In this document: positions 1 through 4,795 of the stretch, piece by piece | How the letters are laid out: every line of letters starts with the position of its first letter | Numbering within the stretch: the first letter of the stretch is position 1 | Source of the DNA: Rhodospirillales bacterium | GTDB taxonomy: Bacteria; Pseudomonadota; Alphaproteobacteria; UBA828 | NCBI GenBank assembly: GCA_026712885.1 | Contig: JAPOPO010000024.1 | Span: 1 to 5,673 of the forward strand | Length of the DNA stretch: 5,673 bases | Direction: 5' to 3' | The notes under the pieces: generated by a model | Seen by the model: only the letters and a program-made list of their open reading frames with translations | Told to the model about the DNA's origin: nothing | The model's database searches: none | Translations under genes and position numbers: made by a program

Positions 1-1
1 C

Positions 2-337
2 GACCGCGACGACGTGCACACGGCCGACCTTGCTCACCGCGCCTATCTGTCCGAGCGGCAGGTCGCACCGCTCACCGGAGACCTGCCGTCGACCGCGGCG
101 GCACGCCAGATCGAAGGCGTGGCGTTCCTCATCCTGTCGGGTTGGCACGTCGGCTATCTGCCCGTCTCCTACGCAGAAAGGTGGGTGGAGAGCGGGCGCA
201 TGCGCAGCATCCTGCCCGAGGCCTACCGCCTCAATACGAAGATGGAGTTGGTGATTCGCCGTGGCGTGCAGCTGACGCTGGTCAGCCAGACCTTCGCCGA
301 CATTCTGCGGGAGACCACTCGGCCGTTGCACAGCTAA
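2..337 (+). CDS. LysR-type transcriptional regulator, C-terminal fragment (5' end outside window)
   Basis: The reading frame is open to the left edge and ends at TAA 335-337, so only the last 111 residues are visible. A GTG at 14 is in frame but is not a believable start, because the N-terminal helix-turn-helix would be missing. The visible part resembles the second half of a LysR substrate-binding domain. It has a hydrophobic 'AFLILSGWHVGYLPVSYAERWV' style block, matching the family pattern G-x-GYLP-x-x-x-AE-x-W, then a 'GRMRSILPE' turn and a closing strand and helix ending in 'FADILRETTRPL'. These proteins are cytoplasmic homotetrameric DNA-binding regulators that respond to a small metabolite. 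The target is unknown. The gene is about 2 kb from the hydantoinase operon and separated from it by an opposed gene and an IS relic, so a regulatory link to that operon is not supported. The family call is fairly secure; the specificity is not known. Confidence 0.8.
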   Translation, partial: DRDDVHTADLAHRAYLSERQVAPLTGDLPSTAAARQIEGVAFLILSGWHVGYLPVSYAERWVESGRMRSILPEAYRLNTKMELVIRRGVQLTLVSQTFADILRETTRPLHS

Positions 338-495
338 CCGCCGGTTCCTGAGCGATGCTGGCGCACGCGCTTCGGTAGCGCGACGCGGTGCTGGGCCTTG
401 TCATGAAGCGACTGTTGTTCGGCATCGCTGTTTGACCCCCCAGAATCGAAGCAAATCAACGTGTTACAACGCCGATCGGAGCCCAATCTGCTGGC
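338..495. other. Convergent intergenic region with a small GC hairpin
   Basis: This 158 bp gap lies between the 3' ends of the LysR gene and the MORN-repeat gene. It contains a perfect 6-bp stem, CGCGCT (366-371) and AGCGCG (377-382), with a 5-nt loop. The position suits a shared terminator, but no T-run follows on either side, so it is not called as a canonical intrinsic terminator. A run of six C lies at 436-441. No convincing gene is seen. Confidence 0.4.
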
Positions 496-843
496 TTAAC
501 AACAGCGCAGGCCGCCCTCGTAGCGAAAACTCCCCGAGAGGGTCACCGTCCCGTATCCGTGCATCTTGCCGGCGCGCATGGTGCCTTCGAAGACGCCGTC
601 CCCGCCCAGATAGGTGAGCCGCCCTTCGTCCGAGGCCTTGCCGTCCACACAGGCGCCCGACCAGATGAAGGGCCCCATGTCGTCGCCCCGACCGTAGTTC
701 CACACCTGGCAGGGCTGGTTCTCGGTGATCGACCAGTCGGGGCCGAAAGGCTCGAGGGGCTCGTCAGCCGCCTTTGCGCTCGTGGACCAGACTGCCAGGG
801 CGGCGAGCGCCGCCGCCATCGGCCTTGCCGCGATGGCTCTCAT
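496..843 (-). CDS. Exported small MORN-repeat protein
   Basis: A 115-residue protein that starts at ATG 841-843 and ends in TAA at 496-498. A purine-rich AAGAAGAGA stretch just upstream can serve as ribosome binding site. Residues 1-25 look like a Sec signal peptide: Arg at 2 and 7, an Ala/Leu-rich core 'MAAALAALAVW', and an 'AKA' cleavage site before Ala26. An alternative start at Met9 would still leave a usable signal. The mature part is about 90 residues. Residues about 84-107 form a good MORN unit (V-F-EG-x4-GK-x-HG-x-G-T-V-x5-F), followed by the start of another, 'RYEGG' (107-111). Residues about 58-83 are a degenerate preceding unit (F-I-W-SG...DG). There are four cysteines, at 45, 65, 114 and 115, the last two ending the chain. 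They could form disulphides in the periplasm, which is an inference. MORN repeats are found in proteins at membranes, but no enzyme domain is present and the role is unknown. It is probably transcribed alone. Confidence 0.72.
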   Translation of the reverse strand: MRAIAARPMAAALAALAVWSTSAKAADEPLEPFGPDWSITENQPCQVWNYGRGDDMGPFIWSGACVDGKASDEGRLTYLGGDGVFEGTMRAGKMHGYGTVTLSGSFRYEGGLRCC

Positions 844-1020
844 GATTCTCTTCTTGGAAGCGGTTCGGCATCGCGCGGTTGAGGGCCGAAGGTGGGTGCA
901 TCACGACCCCGTCCGCATCTCCGCCCGCCAAGACGGCCAGGCCGGAGTCGGCGGAAATCGACATATCGGAGCATGTGACGGACATAGCACGGTTCGTCGC
1001 AATGCGATGGTCCACAACCC
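844..1020. other. Gene-free region upstream of the MORN-repeat gene
   Basis: No conserved reading frame was recognised on either strand. The segment must contain the promoter of the MORN-repeat gene on the - strand, but no convincing -35/-10 pair with correct spacing was found. A weak inverted repeat ACAT-N8-ATGT is present around 961-976. Nothing else can be supported. Confidence 0.4.
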
Positions 1021-1140
1021 TGATCCTCCCCCATTGGATTGGTCCACCCGTAGGTTATGGAAAGAGGAGGACCTGGGATGGCAAGGAAGCGCACAAGCCA
1101 AAGAAGATCATCAGTCGGCCGCTGCCGTCCAAGCTCCCGC
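1021..1140 (+). mobile_element. Left-end relic of an IS3-family insertion sequence
   Basis: The segment begins with a TGATCCTCCCCCA terminus, of the TGA-N-C-rich kind seen at IS3-family ends. About 44 bp further on comes a perfect AGGAGG (1065-1070) placed 7 nt before an ATG (1078-1080). That layout of short terminal repeat, leader and orfA start is typical of the family. The downstream codons read MARKR and then, one frame over, HKPKKII. Together these resemble the MARKRHKPEEII opening of many IS3 orfA transposase subunits. Resemblance ends near 1120, and no right terminus or orfB lies in the window, so most of the element has been deleted. The right boundary at about 1140 is approximate. 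The assignment comes from recalled family patterns and has not been tested by alignment. Confidence 0.55.
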
Positions 1141-1173
1141 CGCGCTCAGACCAGCTCTTCGATGGGCGTGTAG
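1078..1173 (+). pseudogene. Frameshifted 5' remnant of an IS3-type orfA transposase gene
   Basis: From ATG 1078 the intact frame encodes only 31 residues (MARKRTSQRRSSV...) and stops at TAG 1171-1173, inside the 3' end of the oppositely oriented DUF917 gene. Insertion of one base after position 1091 would restore the family-like reading MARKR-HKPKKII, so a one-base deletion is the simplest explanation. Intact orfA products are about 90-100 residues with a helix-turn-helix and a leucine zipper, and neither survives here. The strong Shine-Dalgarno sequence means a 31-residue Arg/Ser-rich peptide could still be translated if the region is transcribed. There is no sign that this is selected. Confidence 0.5.
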
Positions 1174-2249
1174 ACGTCCGCGATTCCGAAATATTTCGGG
1201 CCGAACACCTCGAGCGCCTCGGGTGTGCGCATGACCGGCGGCACGCTCACGCCCACAACGCGCACCCGCTGGCCGTACTTGAGCCCCTCGGTGGTGATCG
1301 GCTCGGCGTTCTCCTGATCGAGAATGCAGATCAGGTCCGGCACCATGCCGAGCATGCGCTTGCCCTGCTGAGCCACCAGGAACTCGTTCTGGAAGCGCAC
1401 TTCCAGTCGCTCCCCCGTGCTCTCGCCGATGCCTTCGAAGATGACCCGCCCGATGGCCCAGCCGCGCGTGGTCTCGCGCAACAGGTCTACCACCTTGCCT
1501 TCGAACAGCACCGCGCAGAAGCGCTTGTCGCGCGAGGTCTCGAAGTAGCGCGCGAGGCCTGTGAAGGGGTCGCTCTGGGTCTCCCGCGCCTCACGGATCG
1601 AGCGTCCGATCTCCATGGCGAGCGTGGTGGTGTATAGCACGCCGGTCTCCTTCGCCTCCTTGCCCGACATGCTGTAGAGCGCGATCTCCGACTTGGTGCC
1701 CATGCGGGTGCACACCACCCGCGCAAACCACTCGGACTCCAGGTTGCTGCGGGCACGCACGATGACCTCGTTGCCGTGCTCGTCGCGCAGCACGATGGGC
1801 GACGCGGGCACCCCGTAGACGCCGAAGGTGCACATCTGCAGCTCGGGGAACGCGCGCCCCATGCCGTCGCCGTCGACCACCGGGAGCCCGGTCATGGCGC
1901 CGACCACCATGGGCAGCGTGCCGTTGATGCCGCCGGCCTCGGCGGCGATCAGGGCGTCGGCCTTGCGGCCCTTCTCGCGCTCGATCGAGCGCAGGCACTC
2001 CACCATGGCATGCGCGCTCGGGATCTTCTCGACCATCACGGTCGGCGCGCCCATGTTGGCGACCGAGACAACGAAGTCGTCGTCGTCGAGCTCCATCGGG
2101 TCCATGATCGTGATGTCGGCGCCTTCCTCCAGCTTCTGCCTGAGGATCAGCCCGCCGACATAGGGATCGCCGCCGCCGCCGGTGCCGAGAAAGGCGGTGC
2201 CGCGCAGGAAATCCGGCAGCAGGTCGAGGTGCATCTTCATCGTTGGCAT
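1146..2249 (-). CDS. DUF917 family protein (S-methyl-thiohydantoin desulfurase-like)
   Basis: A 367-residue protein, a normal full length for the family, with no signal peptide or membrane segment, so probably cytoplasmic. Family hallmarks are visible in order: a Gly-rich 'LGTGGGGDPYVGG' (residues 21-33), 'VANMGAPTV' (63-71), and 'EAGGINGTLPM' followed by 'GLPVVDGDGMGRAFPELQM' (104-139). The C-terminal half ends in a compact strand-rich domain (about 260-367). Pfam has renamed this family after S-methyl-thiohydantoin desulfurase, an enzyme linked to ergothioneine breakdown that releases a hydantoin. Whether this copy does that reaction is unknown. The gene lies 27 bp after the stop of the HyuA-type gene and is almost certainly co-transcribed with it. 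ATG 2247-2249 was chosen as start; an AGGAG lies 13 nt upstream (2263-2267), which is rather far. Met4 and Met6 are possible but further still. The 3' end is overlapped by the IS-derived reading frame. Confidence 0.88.
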   Translation of the reverse strand: MPTMKMHLDLLPDFLRGTAFLGTGGGGDPYVGGLILRQKLEEGADITIMDPMELDDDDFVVSVANMGAPTVMVEKIPSAHAMVECLRSIEREKGRKADALIAAEAGGINGTLPMVVGAMTGLPVVDGDGMGRAFPELQMCTFGVYGVPASPIVLRDEHGNEVIVRARSNLESEWFARVVCTRMGTKSEIALYSMSGKEAKETGVLYTTTLAMEIGRSIREARETQSDPFTGLARYFETSRDKRFCAVLFEGKVVDLLRETTRGWAIGRVIFEGIGESTGERLEVRFQNEFLVAQQGKRMLGMVPDLICILDQENAEPITTEGLKYGQRVRVVGVSVPPVMRTPEALEVFGPKYFGIADVYTPIEELV

Positions 2250-2278
2250 TGTCTTGCTCTTGCTCCTGCTCGCTGCTC
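2250..2278 (-). repeat. Short GAGCAR tandem repeat covering the hyuA-DUF917 junction
   Basis: Read on the - strand, the intercistronic gap is built of consecutive hexamers GAGCAG, GAGCAA, GAGCAA (2254-2271). They are preceded by a shifted GAGCAGC that overlaps the TGA stop of the upstream gene. The AGGAG Shine-Dalgarno sequence of DUF917 is formed at the join of two units. Gain or loss of a unit would change the spacing between this site and the ATG. Confidence 0.5.
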
Positions 2279-3821
2279 AGCCTTCGGCGAGATCGCCCAC
2301 CGCCTTGACCCGGACCCGGCAGGCGGCGCCCGGCAAGTAGGCCAGGGGAATCTCCTCGACCTCGATGATCTCGATGCTGGCGGGTTCGGCGCCGGCGTCC
2401 ACCGCCTTCGCCTGCGCCTCGTCCTTGGCCTGGGCAATGGCGTTCTCGCGGCCCTCCTGCTCGTAGGAGAAGACCCGGTCGACCTCGCCGCCCACCTGAG
2501 CGATGGCGGCGCCGATGGCGTTCGCCACCGCCGAGTGCTCGGGCACGCTCAGCGTCGAGACGCCCGCCAGATCGCGCTCGATCAGGATGCTGCCGCCGCC
2601 CACCAGGATCGCGGGCACCGGGTCCGCGCTCGTCTTCATGCGGTCGATCGCGTCCTCCACCATCATGTGGATGGTCTCCAGCCCGCGTTGCACCGCGGCA
2701 CCGTTCAGCCCGGCCACGGCGCTCCGGTCTCCGATATCGACGAGGCCGGAGGCGACCGCGACATCGGTGGCAGTCAGCGTATCGCCGCCGAAGATCAGCG
2801 CTTTCTCCGTAAGCTCGAAGCCGACGGAATCGGGGCCGACGGTGATCGCATCGTCGCCCCGCACCAGGCTGCCGCCGCCGAGCCCGATGGCCAGCACGTC
2901 TGGCATGCGGAAGTTGGTGCGCACGCCGCCCACATCGACGGCGACCGCGGACTCCCTGGGGAAGCCGCGGGCCAGCACACCGACATCGGTGGTGGTACCG
3001 CCTATATCGACCACCACGGCATTCTCCTGGTCGGAGAGGAAGGCCGCGCCCCGCATGCTGTTGGTGGGGCCGGAGGCGAAGGTCAGCACCGGATAGCGCT
3101 CGACGTAAGCCGCGCTCATCAGGGTGCCGTCGTTCTGGCTGATGAAGAAGGGCGCGTCGATCTTGAGTTCCTTCAACGAGTCGCGGAACGCGCCCACCAC
3201 CTTGGCCGAGAGCGAGACCAGGGCCGCGTTCATCACCGCCGCGTTCTCGCGCTCGATCAATCCAACCCGGCCGATCTCGTTGGAGAGCGTGATTTGCGCG
3301 TTCGGGTGCTCGGCGCGGATGAGCTCGGCGGCGCGGTCCTCCTGCGCGTTGTTGAGCGGCGCGAAGACCGACGAGACCGCCACTGATTCAAGCCCCTTGG
3401 CGGCGATATCGCGGGCGATGCGGGCGATCTCGGCTTCGTCCAGGGGGGAGATCTCGCGCCCGTCCACCTCATAGCCTCCCTTGGCCATGTAGACGTTGCG
3501 GCCGATGGTATCCACCAGGTCGCGCGGCCAATCGATCAGGGGGTTGAGGCTCTCGGTCGCCGGCAACGCGAGGCGCACGATGGCCACCGGCACCAGGCGC
3601 CGGCGTTCGACGATGGCGTTGGTGAACTGGGTGGTGCCGATCATGACCCCGGTGATGGTCTCCGGTGCGGCCTCGGATCGGGCGAGCACGCCCTCGATGG
3701 CGGCCACCACGCCCGCGCCCACGTCGGCGGTGGTCGGCGCCTTGATGGAGGCCTTGACCGTAGCGCCATCCATCAGCACCGCATCGGTGTTCGTGCCGCC
3801 AACGTCCACGCCAATTCTCAT
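2277..3821 (-). CDS. hyuA: Hydantoinase/oxoprolinase family protein, short HyuA form
   Basis: 514 residues from ATG 3819-3821. This start is preferred because AGGAGG sits 8 nt upstream and the protein then opens with the family's N-terminal nucleotide-binding motif, IGVDVGGTNTDAV (residues 3-15). A further 37 codons upstream are open but encode Gly-rich, non-family sequence running through a homopolymer. Residues 1 to about 175 match the hydantoinase/oxoprolinase N-terminal domain. Residues about 195-480 match the main hydantoinase A domain, with ISQNDGTLM (227-235), ASGPTNSMRGAAFL (249-262), a second phosphate motif DIGGTTTDVGVL (272-283), AIGLGGGS (311-318) and ILVGGGSIL (405-413). These are signatures of an actin-like ATPase fold, and characterised relatives open cyclic amides with ATP. 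Classical HyuA and oxoprolinase subunits are nearer 700 residues and work with HyuB. This one lacks the extra C-terminal region and is followed by DUF917 instead. Cytoplasmic; the substrate is unproven. Confidence 0.9.
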   Translation of the reverse strand: MRIGVDVGGTNTDAVLMDGATVKASIKAPTTADVGAGVVAAIEGVLARSEAAPETITGVMIGTTQFTNAIVERRRLVPVAIVRLALPATESLNPLIDWPRDLVDTIGRNVYMAKGGYEVDGREISPLDEAEIARIARDIAAKGLESVAVSSVFAPLNNAQEDRAAELIRAEHPNAQITLSNEIGRVGLIERENAAVMNAALVSLSAKVVGAFRDSLKELKIDAPFFISQNDGTLMSAAYVERYPVLTFASGPTNSMRGAAFLSDQENAVVVDIGGTTTDVGVLARGFPRESAVAVDVGGVRTNFRMPDVLAIGLGGGSLVRGDDAITVGPDSVGFELTEKALIFGGDTLTATDVAVASGLVDIGDRSAVAGLNGAAVQRGLETIHMMVEDAIDRMKTSADPVPAILVGGGSILIERDLAGVSTLSVPEHSAVANAIGAAIAQVGGEVDRVFSYEQEGRENAIAQAKDEAQAKAVDAGAEPASIEIIEVEEIPLAYLPGAACRVRVKAVGDLAEG

Positions 3822-3855
3822 GCCTGTCTCCTCCTGACCGGGCCGCCGCATCCTA

Positions 3856-3877
3856 ATCGCAGCGTTATGCGATCGCA
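3856..3877. promoter_or_regulatory. Operator-like inverted repeat ATCGCA-N6-TGCGAT(CGCA)
   Basis: ATCGCA (3856-3861) and TGCGAT (3868-3873) form a perfect 6-bp inverted repeat with a 6-nt spacer. The second half is also part of a 10-bp perfect palindrome TGCGATCGCA (3868-3877), which repeats the ATCGCA half-site. The site lies 35-56 bp upstream of the hyuA start and just upstream of or overlapping its likely -10 region. A dimeric regulator binding here could control hyuA and possibly the racemase. The regulator is not identified. Confidence 0.45.
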
Positions 3878-3888
3878 CCGGGAAACAT

Positions 3889-3899
3889 CCCCCCCCCCC
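3889..3899. repeat. C11 homopolymer in the divergent promoter region
   Basis: Eleven consecutive C on the + strand (G on the - strand) lie 67 bp upstream of the hyuA start codon and 91 bp upstream of the racemase start codon. Tracts of this length are prone to slipped-strand length change. It sits immediately upstream of the racemase -35 box and upstream of the hyuA operator-like repeat. Confidence 0.9.
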
Positions 3900-3910
3900 T
3901 CCGCATCCGA

Positions 3911-3939
3911 TTGAACGAGACACGGGGGACACGTAGACT
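3911..3939 (+). promoter_or_regulatory. Candidate sigma70-type promoter of the racemase gene
   Basis: TTGAAC (3911-3916) and TAGACT (3934-3939) are separated by exactly 17 bp. Each matches the consensus at four of six positions. Transcription would begin near 3946 and give a leader of about 45 nt before the ATG at 3991. The match is reasonable but could arise by chance. Confidence 0.45.
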
Positions 3940-3952
3940 CGCGGCTAGGCTC

Positions 3953-3968
3953 CGCCGCCCGAGCGGCG
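3953..3968 (+). promoter_or_regulatory. GC-rich hairpin in the racemase leader
   Basis: CGCCGC (3953-3958) and GCGGCG (3963-3968) form a perfect 6-bp stem with a CCGA loop. If transcription starts near 3946 this would be at the 5' end of the mRNA, ahead of the AAGGGAAGG ribosome binding site. It could stabilise the transcript. With only TT after it, it is not a standard terminator. Confidence 0.35.
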
Positions 3969-3990
3969 TTCCAAGGGAAGGGCACCGGCC

Positions 3991-4758
3991 ATGGCAATCG
4001 ATGTGAGAGTGGTGACACCGATCACGACCTGGGGTTTTAGGGACAAGTCCGAGTTCGACGCGCTCATGCGGCCCGGCCTGACGATCAGCCATATCGAGAT
4101 CGAGACCGGCCCGGCCTCGATCGAATGCGAGTACGACGAGGCGCTCGCCGTCCCCGGAACGATCGCGAAGATTATCGAAGCCGAGCGCGAGGGTTGCGAC
4201 GCGGTGGTGATCGACTGCATGGGCGATCCCGGCATGCTGCCCGGCCGCGAGTGCGTCTCGATCCCCGTGATCGGGCCGTGCGAGGCGGCGATGCACGTGG
4301 CCTCGATGCTGGGGCACACCTTCAGCGTGGTCACGGTGCTCAAGCGGCTGCGCCCGCAGTTCGAGCATCAGGCGCAGATCTATGGCGTGCGCGAGAAGCT
4401 CGCCTCGGTCCGCTCCGTCTCGATCCCTGTGCTGGAGCTGGAGCAGGATCTCGACCGCACCAAGTCGGCGCTCGCCGAGGAGGCGGTGAAGGCGGTGGAA
4501 GAAGACGGCGCGGACGCGATCATCTTCGGCTGCACCGGCATGCTGGGCTGCGCCGAGGCCGTGCGCCGCGGCCTGCTCGCCAGGGGCTACGACGTGCCGG
4601 TGATCGACCCGGTGCCGTGGGCGGTCAAGGTCGCTGCGAGCCTGGTGGACGCCGGTCTCAGCCACAGCAAGATCACCTACGAGCGCCCGCCTTCGAAGCC
4701 CGTGGTTGGCTACGAGATCCCGCCGATCGCGAGCCTCACCCGCGACGCCGCCGAATAG
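3991..4758 (+). CDS. Asp/Glu/hydantoin racemase family protein
   Basis: 255 residues, close to the usual 240-250 of the family, starting at ATG 3991 after a purine-rich AAGGGAAGG. It is a cytoplasmic cofactor-independent racemase fold made of two alpha/beta lobes. The two catalytic cysteines are present in their family contexts: Cys76 in 'VVIDCMGDPG' and Cys181 in 'IIFGCTGM'. As I recall, these are the same residue numbers as the catalytic pair of a characterised rhizobial hydantoin racemase. Other family features are 'IPVIGPCEAAMHVASMLG' (91-108) and 'VIDPVPWAVKVAASLV' (204-219). Such enzymes invert the C5 stereocentre of 5-substituted hydantoins or the alpha carbon of acidic amino acids. 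The position divergent from a hydantoinase gene favours a hydantoin-type substrate, but maleate isomerase-like or Asp/Glu racemase activity cannot be excluded. The frame ends at TAG 4756-4758, 37 bp from the convergent permease gene. Confidence 0.88.
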   Translation: MAIDVRVVTPITTWGFRDKSEFDALMRPGLTISHIEIETGPASIECEYDEALAVPGTIAKIIEAEREGCDAVVIDCMGDPGMLPGRECVSIPVIGPCEAAMHVASMLGHTFSVVTVLKRLRPQFEHQAQIYGVREKLASVRSVSIPVLELEQDLDRTKSALAEEAVKAVEEDGADAIIFGCTGMLGCAEAVRRGLLARGYDVPVIDPVPWAVKVAASLVDAGLSHSKITYERPPSKPVVGYEIPPIASLTRDAAE

Positions 4759-4795
4759 ACGCCCCGCCGGCCGCCACCTCGGCGAGACTTCCGCG

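Larger units (their letters stand above)
3822..3990. promoter_or_regulatory. Divergent promoter region shared by hyuA and the racemase gene
   Basis: 169 bp separate the two divergent start codons. The region holds the hyuA Shine-Dalgarno sequence (AGGAGG on the - strand, 3830-3835), an operator-like inverted repeat, a C11 homopolymer, a sigma70-like promoter and a hairpin toward the racemase. For hyuA, a TAGGAT (- strand, about 3850-3855) could be a -10 box, but its -35 (GTGCGA) is poor. That would fit a promoter needing an activator. These are pattern-based calls. Confidence 0.55.

Noticed and set aside
366..382. Hairpin between the convergent LysR and MORN genes as an intrinsic terminator
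   Set aside because: The stem is only 6 bp and no T-run follows in either direction, so it is recorded as part of the intergenic region only.
403..435. Mini-frame MKRLLFGIAV that resembles the start of a signal peptide
   Set aside because: It is only ten codons, has no ribosome binding site, and no matching continuation is found in other frames beyond the C6 run. It could be a relic of an exported protein but is most simply chance.
879..1637. A 252-codon + strand frame covering the IS relic and the 3' half of DUF917
   Set aside because: Only the short HKPKKII part near 1092-1112 looks like protein, and it belongs to the frameshifted transposase start. The rest is antisense to DUF917.
1776..3386. 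A 536-codon open frame on the + strand
   Set aside because: It lies antisense across hyuA and DUF917. Its translation is His/Asp/Arg/Ala-rich with no domain pattern, as expected for the complement of high-GC genes. The - strand genes carry clear family motifs.
3822..3932. A 37-codon N-terminal extension of the HyuA-type protein
   Set aside because: It would translate the homopolymer as a Gly run and has no family similarity. The start at 3821 has AGGAGG at good spacing and begins directly with the nucleotide-binding motif.
3865..4665. A 266-codon open frame on the - strand
   Set aside because: It is antisense to the racemase gene, low in complexity and His/Arg-rich. The + strand frame has both catalytic cysteines and a ribosome binding site.
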